Assembly: GCA_036384915.1 (NCBI GenBank)
Contig: DASVLJ010000004.1
Coordinates: forward strand, 1 to 46,168
DNA: 46,168 bases
Reading direction: 5' to 3'
Source of the DNA: PKWO01 sp036384915
Lineage (GTDB): Bacteria; Pseudomonadota; Gammaproteobacteria; Burkholderiales; Burkholderiaceae_D
The notes beneath the pieces were generated by a model that was not told the DNA's origin, did no database searches, and saw only the letters and a program-made list of their open reading frames with translations. The position numbers and the translations under genes are program-made. Positions 8,571 through 16,518 of the stretch are shown in pieces (the first letter of the stretch is position 1; the number at the start of each line of letters is the position of its first letter).

Positions 8571-9566
8571 TCAAGGCTCGTCCTGCGGCATCAGGTTGCG
8601 CTCATGCCGCATCGTCGAGACCGAATGATAGGCCGTGCGGCGCGCCCGGTTGATGCCGCCCAACGGCCGGTGCTGCGGCAAGCAGTGCCAAGGGTTGAAG
8701 GACAGGTTCTCGCCATGGTGGCGCTGTTGCTTGGTGTCGCAATCCTGTTGCGGAATGCGTATCGTGGCGAGCTTGACGAAGGGCGATTCCGCTTCGCTCC
8801 AGGCCATCCCGGGGTCCTCGATGGGCATGGTGTCGGGATCGGTCTGCTTTTGCGCGGCAAAGTCGAAGCGCACCTCGCCGCGGCGCAATTGCTCGGCCAG
8901 GGCGTGGCGCAGGAAATCCTTGCCGGCCTTCGCGGGAATGCGGTTGTCGACTTCGCCGGTGGGCAGCGCCGAATACTTTACCGCATGCGACCCGAACAGG
9001 TAGGGCGTGGCGCTCCAGTAACGGATGGCCAGCGGGTTGCCGACTTTTTTCATCGCGGCGAGCAGGTTCCAGGCGGCGCGCCAATGGGTGGCGAAAAACC
9101 AGGCTGTCGGCAGCCGACCGGCCATCAGTGCCTTGACCATGGTGTTGAACTCGCCCACGTCGTGCGTGACGAACACGTTGGTGCTGATCAGCATGAAATC
9201 CTGCGTATCGCAATATTGCTGCGGCGCAAGAAGCTTTTCACCTGGCACGTCCATCAACTTGATTGCCATGCCGCGGATGTCGCCCTTGAGATCGGACTGG
9301 ATTCGGGCGCTTTGATTGGAAAAGCGGATCCAGGCCGTGTAGGTAATCGGTTCGCGGAATATCCCTACGCGCCACTCCCGCGGCAAGTCCGGTTCCACGA
9401 TGAATTCGGCCTTGACCAGGCCATGCATCTTGGGATGCGCATCGCGCCGCATGATACCGCTTGGATACTGCTTCCTGATCTTTTGCTGCAAGCGTGCCGC
9501 CAGGTCGGCGATGGCTGTCTCTTCACCGGGCGGGGGATACTCTTGTGCCAACTCCTTGTGCGCCAT
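8571..9566 (-). CDS. Catalase-like heme protein (SrpA/y4iL type)
   Basis: A 331-residue member of the small catalase-related family, much shorter than true catalases (about 480 or more). Seen: distal His48 in HPKMHGLVKAEF, IRFSNQSA in place of the catalase VRFST, DLKGDIRGMAIKLMDVPG for the heme-contact region, and QDFMLISTNVFVTHD for the Asn-containing strand. Near the C-terminus HRPLGGINRARR leads into R309-x-x-x-Y313, a candidate proximal Tyr ligand. AAGGGGAG lies upstream of the ATG. It converges on the DyP operon, which pairs two heme peroxide enzymes. Relatives include peroxidases and, in corals, allene oxide synthase acting on lipid hydroperoxides, so an organic peroxide substrate is as likely as hydrogen peroxide. 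No signal peptide is seen. Confidence 0.88.
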   Translation of the reverse strand: MAHKELAQEYPPPGEETAIADLAARLQQKIRKQYPSGIMRRDAHPKMHGLVKAEFIVEPDLPREWRVGIFREPITYTAWIRFSNQSARIQSDLKGDIRGMAIKLMDVPGEKLLAPQQYCDTQDFMLISTNVFVTHDVGEFNTMVKALMAGRLPTAWFFATHWRAAWNLLAAMKKVGNPLAIRYWSATPYLFGSHAVKYSALPTGEVDNRIPAKAGKDFLRHALAEQLRRGEVRFDFAAQKQTDPDTMPIEDPGMAWSEAESPFVKLATIRIPQQDCDTKQQRHHGENLSFNPWHCLPQHRPLGGINRARRTAYHSVSTMRHERNLMPQDEP

Positions 9567-9646
9567 TTACACTCCCCTTGGGCTTCGATAGTATGGCTCG
9601 CTACGTGTACGAGATGACAGCCCTTTTCGTGATTATCGAACTTGTC

Positions 9647-9663
9647 AAGCTTGTTCCAAGCTT
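9647..9663. promoter_or_regulatory. Palindrome in a divergent promoter region
   Basis: AAGCTTG-TTC-CAAGCTT is a perfect 7-bp inverted repeat with a 3-bp spacer. It lies midway between the divergent starts of the catalase-like gene (9566) and the giant kinase (9737), with AT-rich sequence just downstream. The size and symmetry suit an operator for a dimeric regulator. It contains two HindIII-like hexamers and might be chance. Confidence 0.4.
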
Positions 9664-9736
9664 ATATTACCGTTTTTCTTGTCATTGTAATACTTGGTTG
9701 CGATAATTTTCCAACATAAAAACAGGGGAGCGTCGG

Positions 9737-12700
9737 GTGGAGAGCGGCATGCACAGAAGGCGGAACGCGGAGCGCGGCTCCGCTTCACCAGTGCCCGGGC
9801 GCGGCTGGCTTGCGCTGGACCTGCATGGCTTGTTGCGCTTCTTCATCGCCTTGAGCGACAGCCTGCGCGACTATCAACGCCGCTTAGGGCCGCATCTCGC
9901 GTTGTGCCCGCTCAATCTCGGCGCCGAAGCCGATGGCACCGTGGCCCTGGCACGCGATGCCGAAGCGCCGGTAGCCTACATGTCGCCGGAACAGACCGGG
10001 CGCATGAACCGCCAGGTCGACCACCGCAGCGACTATTACTCGCTCGGCGCGCTGTTCTATGAAATGCTGACCGGCCAGCCGCCGTTCGAGTCGGAAAACG
10101 CGATGGATGTGATTTACGGCCACATCGCGCGCCAGCCGCTGGCGCCGAACGCGATCAATCCGGAACTGCCCCAGGTCCTATGCGACCTCGTGCTGAAGCT
10201 TCTGGCCAAGAACGCCGAAGACCGCTATCAAAGCCTGGAGGGTTTGTCTTCCGATTTACGCCGTTGCGTGGACGGTCTGTCCGGGGGGGGCATCGAGCGT
10301 TTCCGCCTCGGGCGCGACGATATCTCGGACCGGCTGCAGATGCCGCAAAAGCTGTACGGCCGCGAAGAAGAAGCGGCGCAACTGCTGCGTATCTTCGATC
10401 GTGTTGCCGGCGGCGGCGCCGAACTGCTCCTCGTCACGGGCTATTCCGGCATAGGCAAATCGGCCCTGGTGCACGAATTGCACAAGCCGGTCGCGACGCG
10501 CCACGGCTATTTCATCAGTGGCAAGTTCGACCAGTTCAAGCGTAATGTTCCCTATTCGGCAATCAACCGGGCGTTCGGCGACTTGATACGCCAGATATTG
10601 ACGGAGAGCGAAAGCCGCATCGCCGCCTGGCGCGACAAGCTGCAAAAAGCCCTCGGCACCAATGCGCAATTGATCGTCGAAGCGATTCCCGAGCTCGAAT
10701 ACGTCATCGGCAAGCAGCCGCCGGTGCCGGCGGCGAACGGCGCGCGCACCTACAGCTACGTGATGCAGAGCTTCGTCAACGTGTTCGCCAAGACCGAGCA
10801 TCCGCTGGTGCTGTTCCTGGATGACTTGCATTGGGCCGACGCGGCCTCGCTCAAGCTGATCGACGTGCTGATGCGCAGTCTCGACGAGCCTTGCCTCTTG
10901 ATGGTGGGCGCCTATCGCAACAATGAAGTCGATGCGGCGCATCCGCTACTGGTGGCGATAGGCGGCATACGCACGGCGGCGCCGGTGACCACGATAGAAG
11001 TCAAGGCGCTGCCTGCGGAGAGCATCGTCGAGCTGCTGGCCGACACATTGCACGCCTCGCACAGCGCCGTGGGTTCGCTGGCCCTGCTGATCTACCGCAA
11101 GACGGCGGGCAATCCTTTTTTCGTCGGGCAATTCCTGATGAGCCTGTATCGGGACCGGCTGTTGCAGTTCCAGGCCGGACGCTGGCAATGGAGCGTGGAG
11201 CAGATCGAAGCGCTCGGCATCACCGACAACGTGGTCGACCTTTTGATGAAGGAGCTGCGCCGCCTGCCCGAAGCGACGCGCCATTCGTTGACGCTGGCTT
11301 CCTGCATCGGCAACCGCTTCGAGCTCGCCACGCTGGCCATCGTGAGTGAGACGGCGGAGCATGAGACGGAAGCCGGATTGCGCCTGGCCGTCGAAGCCGG
11401 CCTGATCCGCGTTTCCGTGGGGGGGAGCTACCAGTTCCTTCACGACCGCGTACAACAGGCGGCGTACGAAGGTATTCCCGCCGGCGAGAAGCAAGCGGTG
11501 CACTTGAAAATAGGGCGCCTGCTGCTGCACGGCATGCGGGCGGAGCAGAACGAAGACCGGATCTTCGACATCGTGCACCAGATGAACGAAGGACGCGTGC
11601 TGATTGCCGACGAGGGCGAGCGCGAAGCGCTGGCGGCATTGAATCTGCAAGCCGCGCAGCGGGCGCGCAAGACAGCGGCTTTCGATTTGCACGAACAATG
11701 CATAGGCATCGTGCTCGAATTCGGCGGTGCTCTTGACTGGGCCGCGCGGCCGCGCTTCATGTATGAACTCTACATGGAGATGATCTACGGCGCCTTTGCG
11801 CGCGGCGACTATAAGGAGATGGAGCGCCTGTGCCGCGTGGTATGCGACAACACGGTTGACCCGGAACAGGCCATCTCCGCCAAGGAAATGCTGATTCGCT
11901 GCTATGCCGCGTCATACGAGCCGCACAACATCCTGCAGAGCGGCATCGAGGCGCTGGCGCTGGCCGGCGTGACGGTGCCGCCGAAACTCGGGCGGCGCCA
12001 CATCTGGCTCGCCCGCTTGCGTCTGGCCCTAGCCATGCACGGGAGGAGTCCGCTGGATCTGGTTGACCTGCCGCCAGTGGAGAATGCGCGGTATCGGCTC
12101 GAACTGCAGGCGAGCAGCCTGTTTCTGGCTTACGGCTTCACCTATCTGGCCGATTCCAACGTCGTGCTGTGGGTGGCGATCGAGATGATCAGGAAGGCCG
12201 TGCGTTACGGCATGTCGGCCAATTGCACGTATGCGCTTCTGGTGTGGGGGCGCACGCTGGCAGGCAAGTTCGGCAAGCCGGAACAGGGCTACAGCTTCGG
12301 CAAGGCCGCAGCCGAACTGGCCGCGAGGAACGGCATCCTGGGCGCGGTGGGCATTTTCCACGGTGTCATCCGGCATCGCAAGGAGCACCTGCGCCTGGCC
12401 TTGCAACCCTTGATGGATACCTACGTCAAGGCCATGGAAATCGGCGACCGCGCCGGCGCCATGGTAGCGCTGCAGTTTTCCGACGCCATGCGTTTCCAGT
12501 CCGGCGGCAAGGTCGACGATGCGCTGGCCCAGATCAAAAAAGGCATAGCCATCTATCGCAAGATGAATTACTCGGCGGTCTTGGGGGTGATGATCCCCTG
12601 GGCCATGCTGTTTGCGCGGCTGGTGGGCGAGCCAGTGGATCAGTTGGGCGACGGCAAGAGCGAAGACGACTACGTCGCCGAGCGCAAGGCCGTCGACGAT

Positions 12701-14671
12701 CCCTGGGGCGTGTTTTACGTGCGCTCGATCCAATGCGTTTCCGAGTATTACTTCGGCAATTACACGCGCGCCGTGGCGCATGCCGACGCGGCGATGGATT
12801 TGCCCGGTTTCGATTTCGGCACGCCGGCATCGGGATTCCTGTTGTTTCTGTCTTCGTTGGCGCGCCTGGCGCAATGCCGCGCCGGCGATACCGATGCAAA
12901 AGACGTCCTGGGACGCGTTGGGCGCAACCAGCGCCGCTTCAAGCCCTGGGCCGACCACGCACCGGTTAATTACCTGCACAAATGGCAATTGGTCGAGGCC
13001 GAGCGCGCCCGCGTGCAGGGACGCGTCGCCGATGCGGCATCGCTGTTCGAGCGCGCCATCAAGGGGGCCCGCGAGAACTGGTTCTGGAACGATGAAGCTC
13101 TGGGTAATGAGCTGGCGGGGCGCTTTCATTTGGAAACCGGCCGGGAAATGCATGCGCGGCTGTACATGGAGGAAGCGCATGCCAAATATTCGGAGTGGGG
13201 TGCGTTGGCCAAGGTGCGCCAGCTTGAAGAGGCCTATCCGCGCCAACTCGCGCGCGTGATCGGCCGCAACCGCGTGGCAGTGTCGCCCGGCAGCGAAAGC
13301 CGCGTCGACCTCGATACCGTGATCAAGGCTTCCCAAACCCTGTCGGGAGAAATCCAGCTCGAGCGCCTGCTGGCCAAGCTGATGCGATTGTTGATCGCCA
13401 ATGCCGGCGCGCAAAAAGGCGTGCTCTTGCTGCACCAGGACGGCCGGCTCCTGGTGCGCGCCCAGGCGCAGGATGAAGTAATCGAGGTGCTGCAACAGGT
13501 GCCTGCCGAAGACGCGCGCAACATCAGCCTGGCCATCGTGCACTACGTGCGGCGCACGCGGCAAAAGGTGGTGCTGGGCGATGCCACAGCGGAGAGCCAG
13601 TTCAACGGCGAAGCCTATGTCGCCGTGAACCGGCCCAAGTCGGTGCTGTGCATTCCCTTACAAAAGCAGAGCGAACTGATCGGCATCCTCTACCTGGAGA
13701 ACAATCTCGCCGTCGACGCCTTCACGGCGGGGCATGCCGAGCTGCTCGAAATGCTGTCGACCCAGATCGCCATCTCCTTGGAAAACGCCGGGCTGGTGAC
13801 CGAACTGGAAGAAAAGATTGCGCTGCGCACCCAGGCGCTGAGCCAGAAGAATACCGAATTGAGCGAGACCCTCCTTACGCTCAAGCGCGCGCAGAGGCAG
13901 CTCGTCGAGTCGGAGAAGCTGGCGTCGCTGGGCCAGCTCGTGGCCGGCGTGGCGCATGAAATCAATACCCCGGTCGGCGTGGGCGTGACCGGCGCCTCGA
14001 CCCTGGCCGACGAGACGGCCAAAATCGAATCGCTGTACCGCTCGGGCGAAATGAAGCGTTCCGATCTCGAACGCTACGTACAGCATGCCGGTACCATCAG
14101 CCGCTTGCTGCTGTCGAACATGGAGCGTGCCGCAACGCTGACGCAAAGCTTCAAGGAAGTCGCGATCGACCAAACCAGCCAGGAGCGGCGCGCCTTCCGC
14201 CTCGACGAATACATCCGCGAAGTGTTGCTGAATTTAAATCCCATTCTGCGCAAGACCGAGCACAGCGTGGAGATCGAATGCCCTGAGTCCATCATCGTCG
14301 ACAGCTATCCCGGCGCCCTGTCGCAGATCCTGACCAATTTCGTGATGAATGCTCTCTTGCATGCCTTCGAAGACGGCCAGCCCGGGACGATGCGTATCGT
14401 GGTGCGCCAAGCCGATGCCGCGACGGTGGAGTTGCGTTTTTCCGACAACGGCAAGGGTATCGCCGAAGAGCACCTGTCCAAGATTTTCGATCCTTTCTTC
14501 ACCACCAAGCGCGGCCATGGCGGCAGCGGCCTGGGCTTGTCCATCATTCACAACCTCGCATCGGGCGCCTTGATGGGCAGCATCGCGGTAGAAAGCTCTC
14601 CCGGGGCCGGTACTACCTTCACTCTCTTGTTCCCGCGTACAATAAACACGGCGAAGACGCCATTGCGCTAG
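9737..14671 (+). CDS. Giant sensor kinase: pseudokinase, AAA ATPase, GAF, histidine kinase
   Basis: A 1644-residue multidomain signalling protein. In order: residues ~30-175, the C-lobe of a Ser/Thr kinase (AYMSPEQTGRMNR, SDYYSLGALFYEMLTGQPPF); ~210-500, an AAA/STAND-type ATPase with Walker A GYSGIGKS near 235 and Walker B LVLFLDDLHWAD near 357; ~500-1150, a helical repeat region; ~1188-1354, a GAF domain; then a coiled coil and a histidine kinase with phospho-acceptor H1407 (VAHEINTP), DNGKGI, FDPFFTTKRG and GSGLGLSI. Full-length relatives start with a complete kinase domain; here the N-lobe is absent and the HRD and DFG motifs are not recognisable. The GTG start is set by AGGGGAG seven bases upstream. 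There is no membrane segment, so it is cytoplasmic. The hybrid kinase 28 bp downstream is probably its partner. Confidence 0.9.
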   Translation: MESGMHRRRNAERGSASPVPGRGWLALDLHGLLRFFIALSDSLRDYQRRLGPHLALCPLNLGAEADGTVALARDAEAPVAYMSPEQTGRMNRQVDHRSDYYSLGALFYEMLTGQPPFESENAMDVIYGHIARQPLAPNAINPELPQVLCDLVLKLLAKNAEDRYQSLEGLSSDLRRCVDGLSGGGIERFRLGRDDISDRLQMPQKLYGREEEAAQLLRIFDRVAGGGAELLLVTGYSGIGKSALVHELHKPVATRHGYFISGKFDQFKRNVPYSAINRAFGDLIRQILTESESRIAAWRDKLQKALGTNAQLIVEAIPELEYVIGKQPPVPAANGARTYSYVMQSFVNVFAKTEHPLVLFLDDLHWADAASLKLIDVLMRSLDEPCLLMVGAYRNNEVDAAHPLLVAIGGIRTAAPVTTIEVKALPAESIVELLADTLHASHSAVGSLALLIYRKTAGNPFFVGQFLMSLYRDRLLQFQAGRWQWSVEQIEALGITDNVVDLLMKELRRLPEATRHSLTLASCIGNRFELATLAIVSETAEHETEAGLRLAVEAGLIRVSVGGSYQFLHDRVQQAAYEGIPAGEKQAVHLKIGRLLLHGMRAEQNEDRIFDIVHQMNEGRVLIADEGEREALAALNLQAAQRARKTAAFDLHEQCIGIVLEFGGALDWAARPRFMYELYMEMIYGAFARGDYKEMERLCRVVCDNTVDPEQAISAKEMLIRCYAASYEPHNILQSGIEALALAGVTVPPKLGRRHIWLARLRLALAMHGRSPLDLVDLPPVENARYRLELQASSLFLAYGFTYLADSNVVLWVAIEMIRKAVRYGMSANCTYALLVWGRTLAGKFGKPEQGYSFGKAAAELAARNGILGAVGIFHGVIRHRKEHLRLALQPLMDTYVKAMEIGDRAGAMVALQFSDAMRFQSGGKVDDALAQIKKGIAIYRKMNYSAVLGVMIPWAMLFARLVGEPVDQLGDGKSEDDYVAERKAVDDPWGVFYVRSIQCVSEYYFGNYTRAVAHADAAMDLPGFDFGTPASGFLLFLSSLARLAQCRAGDTDAKDVLGRVGRNQRRFKPWADHAPVNYLHKWQLVEAERARVQGRVADAASLFERAIKGARENWFWNDEALGNELAGRFHLETGREMHARLYMEEAHAKYSEWGALAKVRQLEEAYPRQLARVIGRNRVAVSPGSESRVDLDTVIKASQTLSGEIQLERLLAKLMRLLIANAGAQKGVLLLHQDGRLLVRAQAQDEVIEVLQQVPAEDARNISLAIVHYVRRTRQKVVLGDATAESQFNGEAYVAVNRPKSVLCIPLQKQSELIGILYLENNLAVDAFTAGHAELLEMLSTQIAISLENAGLVTELEEKIALRTQALSQKNTELSETLLTLKRAQRQLVESEKLASLGQLVAGVAHEINTPVGVGVTGASTLADETAKIESLYRSGEMKRSDLERYVQHAGTISRLLLSNMERAATLTQSFKEVAIDQTSQERRAFRLDEYIREVLLNLNPILRKTEHSVEIECPESIIVDSYPGALSQILTNFVMNALLHAFEDGQPGTMRIVVRQADAATVELRFSDNGKGIAEEHLSKIFDPFFTTKRGHGGSGLGLSIIHNLASGALMGSIAVESSPGAGTTFTLLFPRTINTAKTPLR

Positions 14672-14699
14672 GACGCCGCCGCATTAGATAGAGACAGGC

Positions 14700-16400
14700 A
14701 TGCTGAACGATTTTTCCTTTGCTCCCGAGACTGAAAACAAGAGCCGGTCGGAAGAGCAGGACTGGCAGATACTGATTGCCGACGATGAAGACGAAGTGCA
14801 CCAGGTCACGGCCGTGGCGCTGGCCGACCTCGCGTTCAAGGGCCGCAACCTGAGATTCCTGCATGCCCATTCCGGCGCCGAGGCGCGCGCCATTCTGAGC
14901 CGCAACCGCGACATTGCCCTGGTGCTGCTCGACGTGGTAATGGAAGCGGACGACAGCGGCTTGCGCCTGGTGCGCGAAATCCGCGAAGAATTGTGCAACC
15001 GTCGCCTGCGCATCGTGCTGCGCACCGGCCAGCCGGGCCAGGCGCCCGAGCGCGACGTGGTGATCCAGCACGACATCAACGACTACAAATCGAAGACCGA
15101 GCTGACGCGGCAAAAGCTGATGACGTGCGTGATTTCGGCGTTGCGCTCGTTCGACGATATCGTATCGCTGGAAAACCTTTCCGCCGACCTGGAACGCCAG
15201 GTGGCGCAGAGAACGCACGACCTCTCGATCGCCAAGGACGCGGCGGAAAAGGCCAACCAGGCCAAGTCTGAATTCCTGGCCGTGATGAGCCATGAAATCC
15301 GCACCCCCATGAACGGCATCCTCGGCATGATGCAACTCGCCATCAGCGAGGCGCGCGAGCCGGCTCAGCGAGAATACCTCGAAACGGCGCAATATTCGGC
15401 CGAAGCCCTGCTCACCATCTTGAACGACATCCTCGATTTCTCCAAGCTGGAGGCAGGCAACCTCGACTTCGAGGCGATCGATTTCGACGTGCAAAAGACC
15501 GTGGATAGCGTGGTCAGCCTGCTGTCGTCGCGGGCGCAGAGCGCGGGCTTGTCGCTCGCTTGCGAATTCGGCGCCGGGGTGCCGCGCAACCTCGTCGGCG
15601 ATGTCGGGCGCTTACGCCAGGTCTTGCTCAACCTCGTGTCGAATGCCTTGAAGTTCACCGAAAAGGGCGGGGTGAGCATCGTGGTGGAAACCTGTGCGGC
15701 AAGAGACGGTGGACAGGGCCTGCAAGGGTTGCGGTTTAACGTCATCGATACCGGCATGGGCATCGCCCCCGAGGCGAAAGACAAGCTGTTCCACTCCTTC
15801 TTCCAGGCCGACAGTTCGATTTCGCGCCGCTTCGGCGGGACCGGGCTGGGTCTATCCATCTGCAAGAAGATTGTCGAGATGCAGGGAGGCAGCATCGGTG
15901 TCGACAGCACCCCGGGAGCGGGCAGCCATTTCTGGTTCGAGCTCGACTTTGCCCCGGCTCCGGCGCCGCAGGCGCCGAGTGCACCTGCGGCGCCGGCCGC
16001 GATGCCGGCCGGCTATGCCGGTATGCACATCCTGCTGGCCGAAGACAATGAAGTGAACCAGCGCGTGGCAGGCACCTTGCTCAAGAAAGCCGGCCACCGC
16101 GTCACCATAGCCGGCGACGGACGCCAAGCCGCCGAACTGGCCGCGCGCGAAAACTTCGACGTGGTCTTGATGGACATGCACATGCCGGAAATGGATGGCA
16201 TCGAAGCCACGCGCGCCATCCGCGCCTTGCCGGCCCCGGCTTCACAAGTTCCCATCGTGGCCTTGACGGCGGCCGGCGCCAGTTCCGATATTCAGACATG
16301 CCTGGAGGCCGGCATGAATTATTTCCTGGTCAAGCCCTTCCGCATGGAGCGGCTCGACGCCATTCTAGGCGAGATGCGGCGAGACCGACAAACGCCATAG
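14700..16400 (+). CDS. Hybrid histidine kinase: receiver, HisKA-HATPase, receiver
   Basis: A 566-residue cytoplasmic phosphorelay protein. An N-terminal receiver (ILIADDEDE, phospho-acceptor D78 in VLLDVVMEADD, then NDYKSKTEL) precedes a short coiled coil. Next come the dimerisation domain with H198 (MSHEIRTPMNGILG), a HATPase domain (NLVSNALKFTEKG, DTGMGI, GGTGLGLSICKKIVEMQGG), a Pro/Ala linker, and a C-terminal receiver (ILLAEDNEVNQRVA, D492 in LMDMHMPEMDG, KPF). It has no sensor or membrane domain, so its input probably reaches the first receiver from another kinase. The giant kinase 28 bp upstream, which has no receiver of its own, is the obvious donor. No output domain is present, so a histidine phosphotransfer protein elsewhere is expected downstream. 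Confidence 0.92.
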   Translation: MLNDFSFAPETENKSRSEEQDWQILIADDEDEVHQVTAVALADLAFKGRNLRFLHAHSGAEARAILSRNRDIALVLLDVVMEADDSGLRLVREIREELCNRRLRIVLRTGQPGQAPERDVVIQHDINDYKSKTELTRQKLMTCVISALRSFDDIVSLENLSADLERQVAQRTHDLSIAKDAAEKANQAKSEFLAVMSHEIRTPMNGILGMMQLAISEAREPAQREYLETAQYSAEALLTILNDILDFSKLEAGNLDFEAIDFDVQKTVDSVVSLLSSRAQSAGLSLACEFGAGVPRNLVGDVGRLRQVLLNLVSNALKFTEKGGVSIVVETCAARDGGQGLQGLRFNVIDTGMGIAPEAKDKLFHSFFQADSSISRRFGGTGLGLSICKKIVEMQGGSIGVDSTPGAGSHFWFELDFAPAPAPQAPSAPAAPAAMPAGYAGMHILLAEDNEVNQRVAGTLLKKAGHRVTIAGDGRQAAELAARENFDVVLMDMHMPEMDGIEATRAIRALPAPASQVPIVALTAAGASSDIQTCLEAGMNYFLVKPFRMERLDAILGEMRRDRQTP

Positions 16401-16518
16401 TTGCATAAAAGTAATTTTCTTCGGAAATAGCCGATAAATCCGTTTCTTCTCCACGCCTTGCTGGATTTTCGCACACTGATAATGGTTGCTACGAAATTCC
16501 GAATGGCGGGAGTGGAGC

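Noticed and set aside
8487..9617. Long plus-strand open frame of 376 codons
   Set aside because: It runs antisense to the catalase-like gene, whose motifs and ribosome site are clear; its translation has no recognisable domain and typical high-GC shadow composition.
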